Shown here in pieces: positions 35,215-43,360 of a stretch of DNA of 64,000 nt. Made by a program: the position numbers and the translations under genes. The DNA is from Nostoc foliaceum FACHB-393. GTDB lineage: Bacteria; Cyanobacteriota; Cyanobacteriia; Cyanobacteriales; Nostocaceae. Positions within the stretch are counted from its first letter, which is position 1; every line of letters begins with the position of its first letter. The stretch is taken from assembly GCF_014698505.1 (NCBI RefSeq), contig NZ_JACJTD010000008.1, positions 1 to 64,000 on the forward strand. Reading direction: 5' to 3'. The notes under the pieces were generated by a model, which saw only the letters and a list, made by a program, of their open reading frames with translations, was not told where the DNA came from and ran no database searches.

Positions 35215-35856
35215 ATGAATATCATTGTTCGTTTGTTTGGAGCAATCGTTCTTCAAATATCTGCGTTCGCTGCGATGTCTAGTATGGCAATGTCTGACGA
35301 CAAGCCCTTACGTGTCTATACCCAGGAAACTCCTGCTGTTTCTGAAGGGAAAACAACACAGAGGATTTGCTCTTTAGATCCGATTGAGGATTTATTACCT
35401 CCACCACAAACCAAGGCAAGTAATACTTTGCTTTCTTACCTTGCTGAACAGGGTTTTACACAGAATCAAGAAGGCTCTTGGGTGTGTTATGCGAACGATC
35501 CTAAAAAAGAAGGGCGTTACTTTACCCTCTTTAAGGTTAAACAAGTTGATGGCAGGCTCATAGCAAGTTCTTTCCTAGATGAGGGCAATCTGATTCAGGG
35601 ACAGGAAAATCGTAGTTTGGACTTCTTTATGATGCTGATTAAGCGTCATATGAATACTAGTCAAGAAAACCGTCAAGGTATACGTAGGTATTTAGAAGCC
35701 TTTGTTTCCTTAGTAAAGGAAGGGAAGATCAAACCCACACGTCGTGGGTTTCTTTTCGACCAACCAAACCGGGCATTGGTCTTATATCACACACTCTCAT
35801 CAGGAAATCTCAAAGGTACCGGAATCACGATCAACATTTATTTACCTAAGAGTTGA
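35215..35856 (+). CDS. Secreted hypothetical protein
   Basis: 213 residues with a signal peptide (MNIIVRLFGAIVLQISAFAA, likely cleaved near AMA or MSD). The mature part has two cysteine-containing stretches (TQRICSLDPIEDLLPPPQ, EGSWVCYANDPKKEGRYFTL) and a C-terminal half rich in basic residues. No family recognised. It is followed after 200 bases by another exported unknown on the same strand, so both may belong to one surface-related unit. Confidence 0.6.
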   Translation: MNIIVRLFGAIVLQISAFAAMSSMAMSDDKPLRVYTQETPAVSEGKTTQRICSLDPIEDLLPPPQTKASNTLLSYLAEQGFTQNQEGSWVCYANDPKKEGRYFTLFKVKQVDGRLIASSFLDEGNLIQGQENRSLDFFMMLIKRHMNTSQENRQGIRRYLEAFVSLVKEGKIKPTRRGFLFDQPNRALVLYHTLSSGNLKGTGITINIYLPKS

Positions 35857-36058
35857 ACTTGTGACTGGGGAGTTGGGAATGAATTTTCTCCCAATCCCCA
35901 ATCCATATTGACCAAGGAGAGGAACGCTGTTTACAGACTCGATGAGTCTGCCCTATCGTTGCGACTCGTTGAATTTATAGAGCTATTAATATCGACCCTA
36001 CGGACTGAAACTAGGGACGTGAACTAATGAAATTGCTGTCATTTAGTGGAGGTGCATC

Positions 36059-37393
36059 TTGCCTAAATCAATCGTTCAAAGAATTGCGATGCCGAAAGGG
36101 GTTCGCTTTGCGACCATCTTATTCTCATCTGTTGCAGTAGTACTCACTACGTGTCAGTCTGCTTTTGCACAGCTCAATATTGGACGCTATGGTATTCAAC
36201 AAGGACTGGAGTATGAGTATCTCCAGTACCAAATCAATAACCAGAATCTGAGCCAGATGCGAGTTATTCCTGCATGTGATGTTGGATTTGGTCTGACCTG
36301 CAATAAAACTGGATCGGTAATCCAGCGATTACTAGATTTAAACGGTGGAGCTAGCTATCAAAACCTCCTGATACGAGCAGCTGGTGGGGAGAAAAACTTC
36401 CAGAATTTCGCTAGCTTTTACGGTAACAATCCCAATCTCTCTGCGGTGCCTTTCGCCTCGTTTTGGAGAAACGGATCGGCTGCAATCATGGATGAATCTC
36501 AATACCTTCTTGGACAACGTTTTGGTCGTAACCCAGTAGAAGGACTCGGACTTGTAACCAAGCAGTTCTACTGGTCACCATACTCAGAAGCCAATAAATC
36601 GGTCAGCCTGCGTAATGGATTACTAGACTTGAAATTGTCATATGGACGACTGCTCTTTGAGGAGGCCTCAAAAATTTCCAACATTAAAGAGCAGATTAAG
36701 TCTCTAGGTCTGTCGCCAGAAATGACAAATTTTTATTTAGATAAAATCTCAACAGGCTTGGATGCGTTGAGTTCTGGAGATCGGAACCAACTCCAACAGA
36801 GGATTTTTGAAGTACTATCCTTTCCATACTCCGAAGATGGTGGGGAACTCGGACGCCCCAATAACGCAATTCCACAAGAATTTAGTCAGCTTTTGGGAGA
36901 AGATGTCCCAGGAGATATGTTGCTGAGTGGTAATCCGGTAGCGTTGGACGCAGAAGCAATAAGTCTCGATACTTTTCCTGGCTCTGTAGGAGATGTTTTG
37001 GTACAAGACAGTCCTGATTTTCCAATCTGGCCAATAGTCGGAGTTGGGGTTCTTGGTTTAGTTCTGCTTCTACTACTGGATGGCGATAGTTCTTCATCTC
37101 AAGCATCTGTTCCTCCGACAGATACACCTACACCACCTACACCTTTGTCTCTCACCAGCAAAGGCGAATGCGATCTGACTCCTAGTGGTAATGGTTCTGA
37201 TCACACACAGATTATTGAGATTCCGTGTAATCTTACTCCTAAAACTCCTACGGAAGTAAAGAAGGTAGTGGAGCCATCAATTATCAAAGCGCTTGTATTG
37301 CTAATTGTTATACTATGTATAGTTCGTTACAAACATCGGTCTCTAAAAATTCGTAATGACGCTCGAATACTCGCTAACGCTACGCTAACGTAA
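36059..37393 (+). CDS. Secreted hypothetical protein with TTG start
   Basis: 444 residues. TTG at 36059 is preceded by GGAGGT with 5-base spacing, which favours it over the ATG at 36089. A signal peptide ends at SAFA-Q. The mature N-domain (about 40-290) is soluble with two cysteines (VIPACDVGFGLTCNKTG). Next comes a hydrophobic segment WPIVGVGVLGLVLLLLL followed by DGDSSSS, then a Pro/Thr linker (PPTDTPTPPTPLSL). Near the end VEPSIIKALVLLIVILCIV plus RYKHR resembles a PEP-CTERM-like sorting or anchoring tail. The last 15 residues (LKIRNDARILANATLT) are encoded by a dispersed repeat. Function unknown. Confidence 0.6.
   Translation: MPKSIVQRIAMPKGVRFATILFSSVAVVLTTCQSAFAQLNIGRYGIQQGLEYEYLQYQINNQNLSQMRVIPACDVGFGLTCNKTGSVIQRLLDLNGGASYQNLLIRAAGGEKNFQNFASFYGNNPNLSAVPFASFWRNGSAAIMDESQYLLGQRFGRNPVEGLGLVTKQFYWSPYSEANKSVSLRNGLLDLKLSYGRLLFEEASKISNIKEQIKSLGLSPEMTNFYLDKISTGLDALSSGDRNQLQQRIFEVLSFPYSEDGGELGRPNNAIPQEFSQLLGEDVPGDMLLSGNPVALDAEAISLDTFPGSVGDVLVQDSPDFPIWPIVGVGVLGLVLLLLLDGDSSSSQASVPPTDTPTPPTPLSLTSKGECDLTPSGNGSDHTQIIEIPCNLTPKTPTEVKKVVEPSIIKALVLLIVILCIVRYKHRSLKIRNDARILANATLT
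37350..37393. repeat. Dispersed repeat forming the end of the secreted protein gene
   Basis: Aattcgtaatgacgctcg and gctacgctaacgtaatt, a relative of the repeat after cnaT (2679-2740). The reading frame runs through it to its stop. Confidence 0.6.
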
Positions 37394-37567
37394 TTCTTAC
37401 ATTCTTACAGCAGCTTTCATTTATTTCAGGGCTTACGGAACTGGCACATATATTTTCTGTGATGGGAACCAAGAACGGAGCCGGAGACGCTCCGCTCTGG
37501 ACAACCTTTACTCAGAAAGAAATATGACGCTTGTGTAAGTCTTAGTATTGTTAACGAGACTGTTGTG

Positions 37568-37635
37568 ACGAAAGTTGCGTTAGCGTTCGCGGAGCGTCTC
37601 GTAGAGAAGCTTACCGTTCGCGTAGCGTTCCCAAG
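37568..37635. repeat. Dispersed gttcgcg/cgtagcg repeat at the SOD gene end
   Basis: Short inverted units (gcgttcgcggagcgtctcg, tagagaagc, gttcgcgtagcg) typical of Nostoc genomes. The left part is intergenic and the right part encodes the last residues of the superoxide dismutase. Confidence 0.65.
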
Positions 37636-38417
37636 GAAAGGTTTCGCCTGTTAATCTGCGGCCAATTCACTACATTCCACCAATTATTTAAATACTCAGC
37701 CCGACGGTTGCGATATTTTAGGTAATAAGCATGTTCCCATAGATCATTACCCATAATCGGATATAATCCGTCGGTAATCGGGTTATCCTGATTTGCTGTG
37801 GTCACAATCTGGAGTTGATTTTGAGGATTGCGTACTAGCCAAACCCAGCCACTACCGAAACGAGCGGCACCTGCTGCGTTAAACTGTTTTTTAAAGGCAT
37901 CAAAACTGCCAAAAGTTTGGTTAATTTCTTGAGCGATCGCTCCGGATGGTTGTCCACCACCTTCGGGACTCATAAGTTGCCAAAAAATTGTGTGGTTGAG
38001 GTGACCACCACCGTTATTACGTACCTTTGCCCGAATATTTTCAGGTACGCTGTTCAAATCCACTAGTAAAGCTTCAACACTTCTTTTTTGTAAATCTGGA
38101 TACTGCTTCAATGCATCATTCAAGTTATTGACGTAGCTAGCGTGGTGTGCATCATGATGCAATTTCATCGTTTCAGCATCAATAGCTTTTCCTAGCGCTC
38201 CATAAGCATAAGGCAATGGTGGTAGCTGTGCGGGAGAAGCACTTAGTGACCTATTAGGATAAGCTACAGGAGGAAATGACCTAGCAGCCGTTGGTGTTGG
38301 TGTTGGTGTAGAAGATTGTGCCTCAGCTATTAGTACTGGTTCATAAGAAATTACCAGAATTGTTAGCAAAATTGTTGTCAAGAAAAAGACTATCCTTTCT
38401 CGCCAAACCCTTATCAT
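37611..38417 (-). CDS. sodA: Membrane-anchored Mn superoxide dismutase
   Basis: 268 residues. An N-terminal hydrophobic signal/anchor (about 8-33) and a Ser/Thr/Pro linker precede a full Fe/Mn-SOD fold starting at [12 protein letters not shown]. Metal ligands are visible in [26 protein letters not shown] and [13 protein letters not shown] (Asp and His). The ANQDNP block fits the Mn rather than the Fe type. It dismutates superoxide, here probably in the periplasm or at the thylakoid lumen face, as for the membrane-bound SodA of Anabaena. The C-terminus LSLGTLRER comes from a dispersed repeat, so the original stop may have been lost. Confidence 0.88.
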   Translation of the reverse strand: MIRVWRERIVFFLTTILLTILVISYEPVLIAEAQSSTPTPTPTAARSFPPVAYPNRSLSASPAQLPPLPYAYGALGKAIDAETMKLHHDAHHASYVNNLNDALKQYPDLQKRSVEALLVDLNSVPENIRAKVRNNGGGHLNHTIFWQLMSPEGGGQPSGAIAQEINQTFGSFDAFKKQFNAAGAARFGSGWVWLVRNPQNQLQIVTTANQDNPITDGLYPIMGNDLWEHAYYLKYRNRRAEYLNNWWNVVNWPQINRRNLSLGTLRER

Positions 38418-39532
38418 AAATTGTATCCTCTAAATCAATAATATTTGGCTTGTAATCTGTTCATGTACTGTTGTTTTGCAGCCCAATCAAGCCAAATATA
38501 TTTTACCTTAGCTGTCAAGTAATTCGAGCAAAAATACTCAATATAAGAGAATTAATCACTGCCAATGCTTGGGGTCATTTACACGCACTTCAAAAGCCCT
38601 ATATTCAGTGAAAACCCTCTACTAGATAAGCTCCCAATGCAAAAATAATTCATTCAAAAGTTTTGTAATAAATATAGCTTAAAAGTAATATAGCTTTAAT
38701 GTCTAAAAGTTTTAGAGAATATTTTTCCATATATTCTAACATAAAAGTATCTAGTTTTAAGGACATTCTGTAATTTATTCCCTAGGGTATATAACTTAAA
38801 ATGACAAGCAAAACTCTTGACAGATATAGCTGAAGTTTTATTTTGCTAAACCTATAATTAAAACCTTGTAAACATTAAAAATTGAATTACTGACAAATGT
38901 GTAGTGATTTTGAGTTAATTAAAATACAGAACATTGAAGAAGTCATAATCAATACACTCTCCACGAGAGGCTCTTGCTAGCTTGCTTCTTTGCAATGGTA
39001 AGTAGACTCGCTACCACTCGATACCAGTGGTGACCAATGATAGCGATACGAGAAAACGAATCTACACTCCTAGCTAGCGGAAAGCAAGTAGCAAGAGTAT
39101 CTCGTAGAGGTGTATTGAAGAACACTAAATCAAAGATTTAGTGGAGGTGTAAAAATGCTTTTGTATTCAGGTGTTTGCAGACTTGCTACCCCTATTCAAA
39201 TTTTGATTCATGCCCAATCTTGACTCTTGAATTAGGAATTATTTATGGATAAACCTAATCTATAAGTTCATTGTTCTCCAATAATTGTTGATATCTACAT
39301 CTAGAATATAGACGATTTTTAGATTTGAAATAATCAATGTAAAATCAAATCTTATTTCTAAAATTTTGCTAAATTACTTTCTAAAAAAATGTCTATATGT
39401 TCCAAAGTCAAGAGTGCTATCACCCTAAATTGTATGAAACGCTAATAGGTCGGAACTTTTTTCAAATATCTAGTTAGTTACCCCGCTATCACAAATAAAA
39501 ACACTAAAGACATATAGCAAAAGGTAAATAAT
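38418..39532. other. 1.1-kb gene-poor stretch
   Basis: AT-rich, no credible reading frame. The left end should carry the sodA promoter. It holds a long imperfect inverted repeat (38950-39117). Confidence 0.5.
38950..39117. repeat. Long imperfect inverted repeat, about 37-base arms
   Basis: The left arm (38950-38988) starts CAATACACTCTCCACGAGAG and continues through ctcttgctagcttgctt. The right arm (39081-39117) is its approximate reverse complement, ending TCTCGTAGAGGTGTATTG. The 92-base interior also contains partly complementary stretches (ccactcgataccagtgg, gtggtgaccaatgatag). The whole could fold into one large hairpin and looks like a MITE or structured RNA element. Confidence 0.65.
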
Positions 39533-39922
39533 ATGTATCACGATCAAATGTTACCAAAAACTGTAGTAGCCAATAGTAATTTACATCAAGTAATTGTGAG
39601 TGAGGCACAAAAGAATCAATCACAAACGCATGAATTAACTATTACTGATATAGCAATATCTTTATCTCCTGTTGGTTTTATAATTAGTTGGATAGCTTTT
39701 TTCGTAATTTTGCGAAAAATCCGAGCGCTTTTAGATGATAAAATGGTGTTTTCCATTAAAGGTATACACAAACTTCCCTGTAAAAACTGTCGTTTTTATT
39801 CCAATAACCATTATCTAAAATGTGCCGTAAATCCTTCTATTGTTCTTACGGAAGAAGCAGTTAATTGCTCTGAATACTCACCTGGCAAGAAAAATTTTCC
39901 CTCACAAAGTCCCTTTGACTAG
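39533..39922 (+). CDS. Hypothetical protein with one transmembrane helix and a cysteine cluster
   Basis: 129 residues. A hydrophobic helix (ITDIAISLSPVGFIISWIAF) sits near the middle. After it comes a cytoplasmic-looking tail with five cysteines: LPCKNCRFYSNNHYLKCAVN and EEAVNCSEYSP. The C-X2-C, C, C spacing could bind a metal or cluster, but no family is recognised. Confidence 0.5.
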   Translation: MYHDQMLPKTVVANSNLHQVIVSEAQKNQSQTHELTITDIAISLSPVGFIISWIAFFVILRKIRALLDDKMVFSIKGIHKLPCKNCRFYSNNHYLKCAVNPSIVLTEEAVNCSEYSPGKKNFPSQSPFD

Positions 39923-40045
39923 GAATAATAATTATCAATCTGATGCCCTAAAGTTTTGTACTCTCCCGTATGTGGGCTTAGTGGTCGCATTTCTGATTTT
40001 GCCGCTCTTTTTACCTCTGCTAGATCATAATTTTTCTGCCATTAT

Positions 40046-40218
40046 TCTAAGAGGATGTTTGAAAAGTCCCTAGTAATGTATTAAATACTTTTAGATCCCC
40101 CTAAATCCCCCTTAAAAAGGGGGACTTTGATTCCGGCTCCCCCCTTTTTAAGGGGGGCTAGGGGGGATCTCTGAGTACCTAAAATCACAGCCAACCACTT
40201 TTCAAACAACCTCTAAGA
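40046..40218. mobile_element. MITE-like element with 22-base terminal inverted repeats
   Basis: The left end TCTAAGAGGATGTTTGAAAA and the inverted right end TCTTAGAGGTTGTTTGAAAA agree at 20 of 22 positions. The 173-base element contains a nested hairpin (40093-40170) and no coding capacity. A clear target duplication is not visible. It may be mobilised by a full-length insertion sequence elsewhere in the genome. Confidence 0.65.
40093..40170. repeat. Hairpin of the gatccccctaaatccccc type
   Basis: AGATCCCCCTAAATCCCCC and its inverted partner GGGGGGCTAGGGGGGATCT, with an inner pair CTTAAAAAG and CTTTTTAAG. A frequent cyanobacterial repeat, here nested inside the MITE-like element. Confidence 0.75.
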
Positions 40219-40339
40219 TGTTTGGTTTCATCCTCTTTAGAATTTGCCAACAGTCTCATAGAATTCGCGGCTACACAAACAGGAGCTACACCTCCGTAAG
40301 CTGAGAGAAAATAAAGCTTTTGTAAACCGCGTGGTGCGC

Positions 40340-40445
40340 GTTGGCGTTCGCGCAGCGTGTCGTAGACAAGCCTCTCGTAGAGAAGCGTCTCGCAGAGAAG
40401 CACAGCGCAGTGGGTTTTGCCTGTGTAGACGCGGTTTCTAACCGC
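40340..40445. repeat. Cluster of dispersed tctcgtagagaagc units
   Basis: Several tandem and inverted short units (gcgttcgcgcagcg, cgtagacaagc, tctcgtagagaagc, tctcgcagagaagc, gtagacgcgg). The minus strand stays open by chance across them. Confidence 0.65.
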
Positions 40446-40565
40446 CTTTTTTAAGGTTAAGTTGGCTCGAACCCTCATTAATGAGTGGTTGAACTCCGTA
40501 AAAGTTACTTGTTTAGCAAACCCCAAAGGAAGAAATAGGTATTCTTGCAATGCGATAAGAGTAGA

Positions 40566-41498
40566 TCATAGACTAGCGATCGCATCGGCAATTAGCCCAG
40601 AAACAAAGGGCAAAATAGCCTGACTCTTAGCTTGGGCTTTGCCTTCAGTAAATACCACTAAGAGGTAAGGACGCTGTTCTGGTAACTCAATATACGCGGC
40701 ATCATGGCGAACTTGACTTGTCCAACCTGCCTTTGACCAAATTTGAGCATTTTCAGTCAGTCCACCACCTAAAAAACCTGTCACCTGATTTTCCTCAGTG
40801 TCAGTGGGCAAATCGTTGAGAGTCCGTTTGAGCAAAGCCATCATTGCTTGCGATCGCACACTGGAAACCGCCACTCCACCGACAATACTATGCAGTAACC
40901 TAGCGATCGCATTTGTTGTTACCATATTACGATTTTCCAGTAACTCTCCCACAAACGCCCGTTCCCGTCCATAGGGACCATCACCCCAAGTTTTTTGGCA
41001 GACGTTAATCGTCTCCATTTCTTCCCAACCCAAAGATTGGTAATAGCGGTTAACAATATTACGCTGATATTTCCAGGTTTCAAAGGGCCCGGTTGGTAAT
41101 TCTGGCCCTGAGGTGGTACCGCTCAAAATATCCACAACCAAGCTGGTAGCATCATTACTAGAATCAACAATCATATCTCGCAAGGCTCGCTCCAACTCCT
41201 TGGAGGTTTGACTCATGCCTTTTTCTAGCCATTCATTTACCGCCACCAAGTAAAATAGCTTGACTACACTGGCGGGATAAATCCGCTCAACACCGCGATA
41301 AGTAAAACCACGGACTGGGTGATCCCAAAAAGCCTTGGGAGTCAACGCCCCACCAGTATTTACTAGCACTGGTGGATCGTAAACCACCCAAGTCAGGGCA
41401 ATTTGATTTCGGGCTAAAGTCGGAAATGCTGCCCAAGTTGCATCTAAAATGCCATTACCAAGATTTTCGAGTTGTTCGTCTTTATTAAAAAAAATCAT
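40566..41498 (-). CDS. Serine hydrolase, class A beta-lactamase-like
   Basis: 310 residues. The active-site S-x-x-K is in ERIYPASVVKLFYLVAVNEW, the second motif is SSNDAT in MIVDSSNDATSLVVDIL, and the K-x-G-like triad is in WSKAGWTSQVRHDAAYIELP. No signal peptide is evident. It probably hydrolyses beta-lactams or acts as a peptidoglycan-related carboxypeptidase or esterase. It is divergent from the NlpC/P60 gene with only 10 bases between start codons, consistent with a shared role in wall turnover. Confidence 0.82.
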   Translation of the reverse strand: MIFFNKDEQLENLGNGILDATWAAFPTLARNQIALTWVVYDPPVLVNTGGALTPKAFWDHPVRGFTYRGVERIYPASVVKLFYLVAVNEWLEKGMSQTSKELERALRDMIVDSSNDATSLVVDILSGTTSGPELPTGPFETWKYQRNIVNRYYQSLGWEEMETINVCQKTWGDGPYGRERAFVGELLENRNMVTTNAIARLLHSIVGGVAVSSVRSQAMMALLKRTLNDLPTDTEENQVTGFLGGGLTENAQIWSKAGWTSQVRHDAAYIELPEQRPYLLVVFTEGKAQAKSQAILPFVSGLIADAIASL

Positions 41499-41508
41499 TC
41501 TCTAAATA

Positions 41509-42213
41509 ATGTCCTTTAATCTAAAATCCAAAATCCAAAATCCAAAATCAGGGGAGTATGAGTGTTTAGCTGACCTGAATGTATATGATTCTCCTGAATG
41601 TACACGCTTGGCAACTCAAGCCGCATCTGGGCGGCATTTGTGGGTAACATCAAATCATCAAAATTCAGCGGTTGAGGTGTATTTATGTGAAGATGACTAT
41701 CCGGGATGGGTATCCTTTTCAGATTTTGATTCATTACAATCTGCTACTGTACATTATCAGGCTGCAACATTTTCTGAATCTGAGATTCAAAAATTGCTAG
41801 CAGAGGTCATCGCCTTTACCCAAAAAGCGATGCAACAATCCAATTATTACCTTTGGGGTGGTACGGTTGGGCCAAATTATGACTGTTCGGGGTTGATGCA
41901 GGCGGCATTTGCTTCTGTGGGTATTTGGTTACCTAGAGATGCCTATCAACAAGAAGGATTCACTCAACCAGTTACTATTGCAGAATTAACAGCCGGAGAT
42001 CTAGTATTTTTTGGAACTAGCCAAAAAGCAACTCATGTCGCGCTTTATTTGGCGGATGGTTATTACATTCATAGTTCTGGGAAAGATCAGGGACGGGATG
42101 GGATTGGGATTGATATTCTCTCGGAACAGGGAGATGCTGTTAGTCAGTCCTACTATCAGCAGCTGCGGGGTGCTGGTAGAGTTATCAAGAGTTACGAACC
42201 ACAGAGACGCTGA
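41509..42213 (+). CDS. NlpC/P60 cell-wall peptidase with N-terminal SH3b domain
   Basis: 234 residues. The SH3b-like domain covers about 15-85 (YECLADLNVYDSPEC). The NlpC/P60 papain-like domain covers about 95-230, with catalytic Cys in GPNYDCSGLMQAAF, His in KATHVALYLADG and a third polar residue in YYIHSSG. It matches the cyanobacterial gamma-D-glutamyl-L-diamino acid endopeptidases that trim peptidoglycan stem peptides in the cytoplasm. The first 13 residues are encoded by a tccaaaa STRR, so the annotated start is suspect, but no other in-frame start precedes the SH3b domain. Confidence 0.88.
   Translation: MSFNLKSKIQNPKSGEYECLADLNVYDSPECTRLATQAASGRHLWVTSNHQNSAVEVYLCEDDYPGWVSFSDFDSLQSATVHYQAATFSESEIQKLLAEVIAFTQKAMQQSNYYLWGGTVGPNYDCSGLMQAAFASVGIWLPRDAYQQEGFTQPVTIAELTAGDLVFFGTSQKATHVALYLADGYYIHSSGKDQGRDGIGIDILSEQGDAVSQSYYQQLRGAGRVIKSYEPQRR
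41519..41552. repeat. STRR tccaaaa array at the NlpC start
   Basis: Four consecutive ctaaaatccaaaa-type heptamers immediately after the start codon. They encode LKSKIQNPKS. Confidence 0.75.
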
Positions 42214-42227
42214 GGGCGCACAGGTAT

Positions 42228-43241
42228 ATGAGGAGTGGGAAGATTTATCAAGGGTTGAGTGAAGAGAATGGGGCGATTTCAGCTATTGTCCCAGATGTTT
42301 CAGTGGTAGTGCCGATACATGACGAGGTGGAAAGTTTGCCGCTTTTACTAGAAGCGATCGCATCTACTTTTTCTTCTAGTCAGGTAAATTATGAAATCAT
42401 CTGTGTAGATGATGGTTCTACAGATGGTTCCGGGGATTTACTTAAGAAAGAAGCGCAAATCCGCACTGATTTAAAGGCGGTGATTTTGCGTCGCAACTAC
42501 GGACAAACTGCGGCGATGGCTGCTGGATTTTACTATGCAGTCGGGAAAGCGATTGTTACTTTAGATGCTGATCTCCAGAATGACCCAGCTGATATCCCCC
42601 TGTTATTAGCAAAGCTGGATGAGGGTTACGATTTGGTGAGCGGTTGGCGGCAAAAACGCCAAGATGGTGCCGTAAATCGGTTACTCCCTTCCAAAATTGC
42701 CAATTGGCTAATTCGCCGTACTACTAGCGTGAATATTCATGACTATGGCTGTTCTCTGAAAGCCTATCGTGCAGAATTGTTGGCAGATATGAACCTCTAC
42801 GGCGAACTACACCGATTTTTACCAGCTTTGGCGTACATCGAAGGAGCTAGAATTACCGAAATACCCGTGCGTCATCACGCCCGTCGCTTTGGTCGTAGTA
42901 AATATGGGATTTGGCGGACATTCCGGGTGTTGATGGATTTGTTAACAATTCTGTTTATGAAAAAATTCCTCACCCGTCCAATGCACGTTTTTGGGCTGTT
43001 GGGCTTGATTTCAATGGTTTCGGGGACGGGGATCGGAATTTACTTGACTTTCGTCAAATTGGCTTTAGGTGAAATGATTGGCAATCGCCCTTTGCTAATT
43101 TTGGCAGTTCTCCTGCTAGTAACTGGAGTACAGTTGTTTTGCTTTGGCCTTTTGGCAGAATTACTCATGCGTACATACCATGAATCCCAAGGGCGGCCTA
43201 TCTATCGCGTGCGAGAAGTAGTAGCAAAAAAGGTTAAGTAA
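42228..43241 (+). CDS. GT2 glycosyltransferase, dolichyl/undecaprenyl-phosphate sugar synthase-like
   Basis: 337 residues. An N-terminal GT-A domain has VSVVVPIHDEVESLPLLLEA, CVDDGSTDGSGDLL, and the DXD-like LDADLQNDPADIP. Two C-terminal transmembrane helices (about 245-270 and 280-310) anchor it. It probably attaches a sugar to a polyprenyl phosphate carrier in the membrane. It starts 15 bases after the NlpC stop, so co-transcription is likely. Confidence 0.88.
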   Translation: MRSGKIYQGLSEENGAISAIVPDVSVVVPIHDEVESLPLLLEAIASTFSSSQVNYEIICVDDGSTDGSGDLLKKEAQIRTDLKAVILRRNYGQTAAMAAGFYYAVGKAIVTLDADLQNDPADIPLLLAKLDEGYDLVSGWRQKRQDGAVNRLLPSKIANWLIRRTTSVNIHDYGCSLKAYRAELLADMNLYGELHRFLPALAYIEGARITEIPVRHHARRFGRSKYGIWRTFRVLMDLLTILFMKKFLTRPMHVFGLLGLISMVSGTGIGIYLTFVKLALGEMIGNRPLLILAVLLLVTGVQLFCFGLLAELLMRTYHESQGRPIYRVREVVAKKVK

Positions 43242-43256
43242 CGTAACAATAGTAAT

Positions 43257-43290
43257 GATTAGTCATTAGTCATTAGTCATTGGTCATTAG
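43257..43290. repeat. STRR tcattag array
   Basis: Five copies of tcattag/tcattgg in the gap between the GT2 and MFS genes. Confidence 0.75.
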
Positions 43291-43360
43291 TAAATAGTTA
43301 AGAGTAAATACTTGGTTGACTCTATACAAATGACAAAAAACTCATTAAGTTGCATCTACC

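Noticed and set aside
40185..40550. 121-codon minus-strand open frame
   Set aside because: It runs across the MITE end and a cluster of dispersed tctcgtagagaagc repeats; its composition comes from those repeats and no domain is visible.
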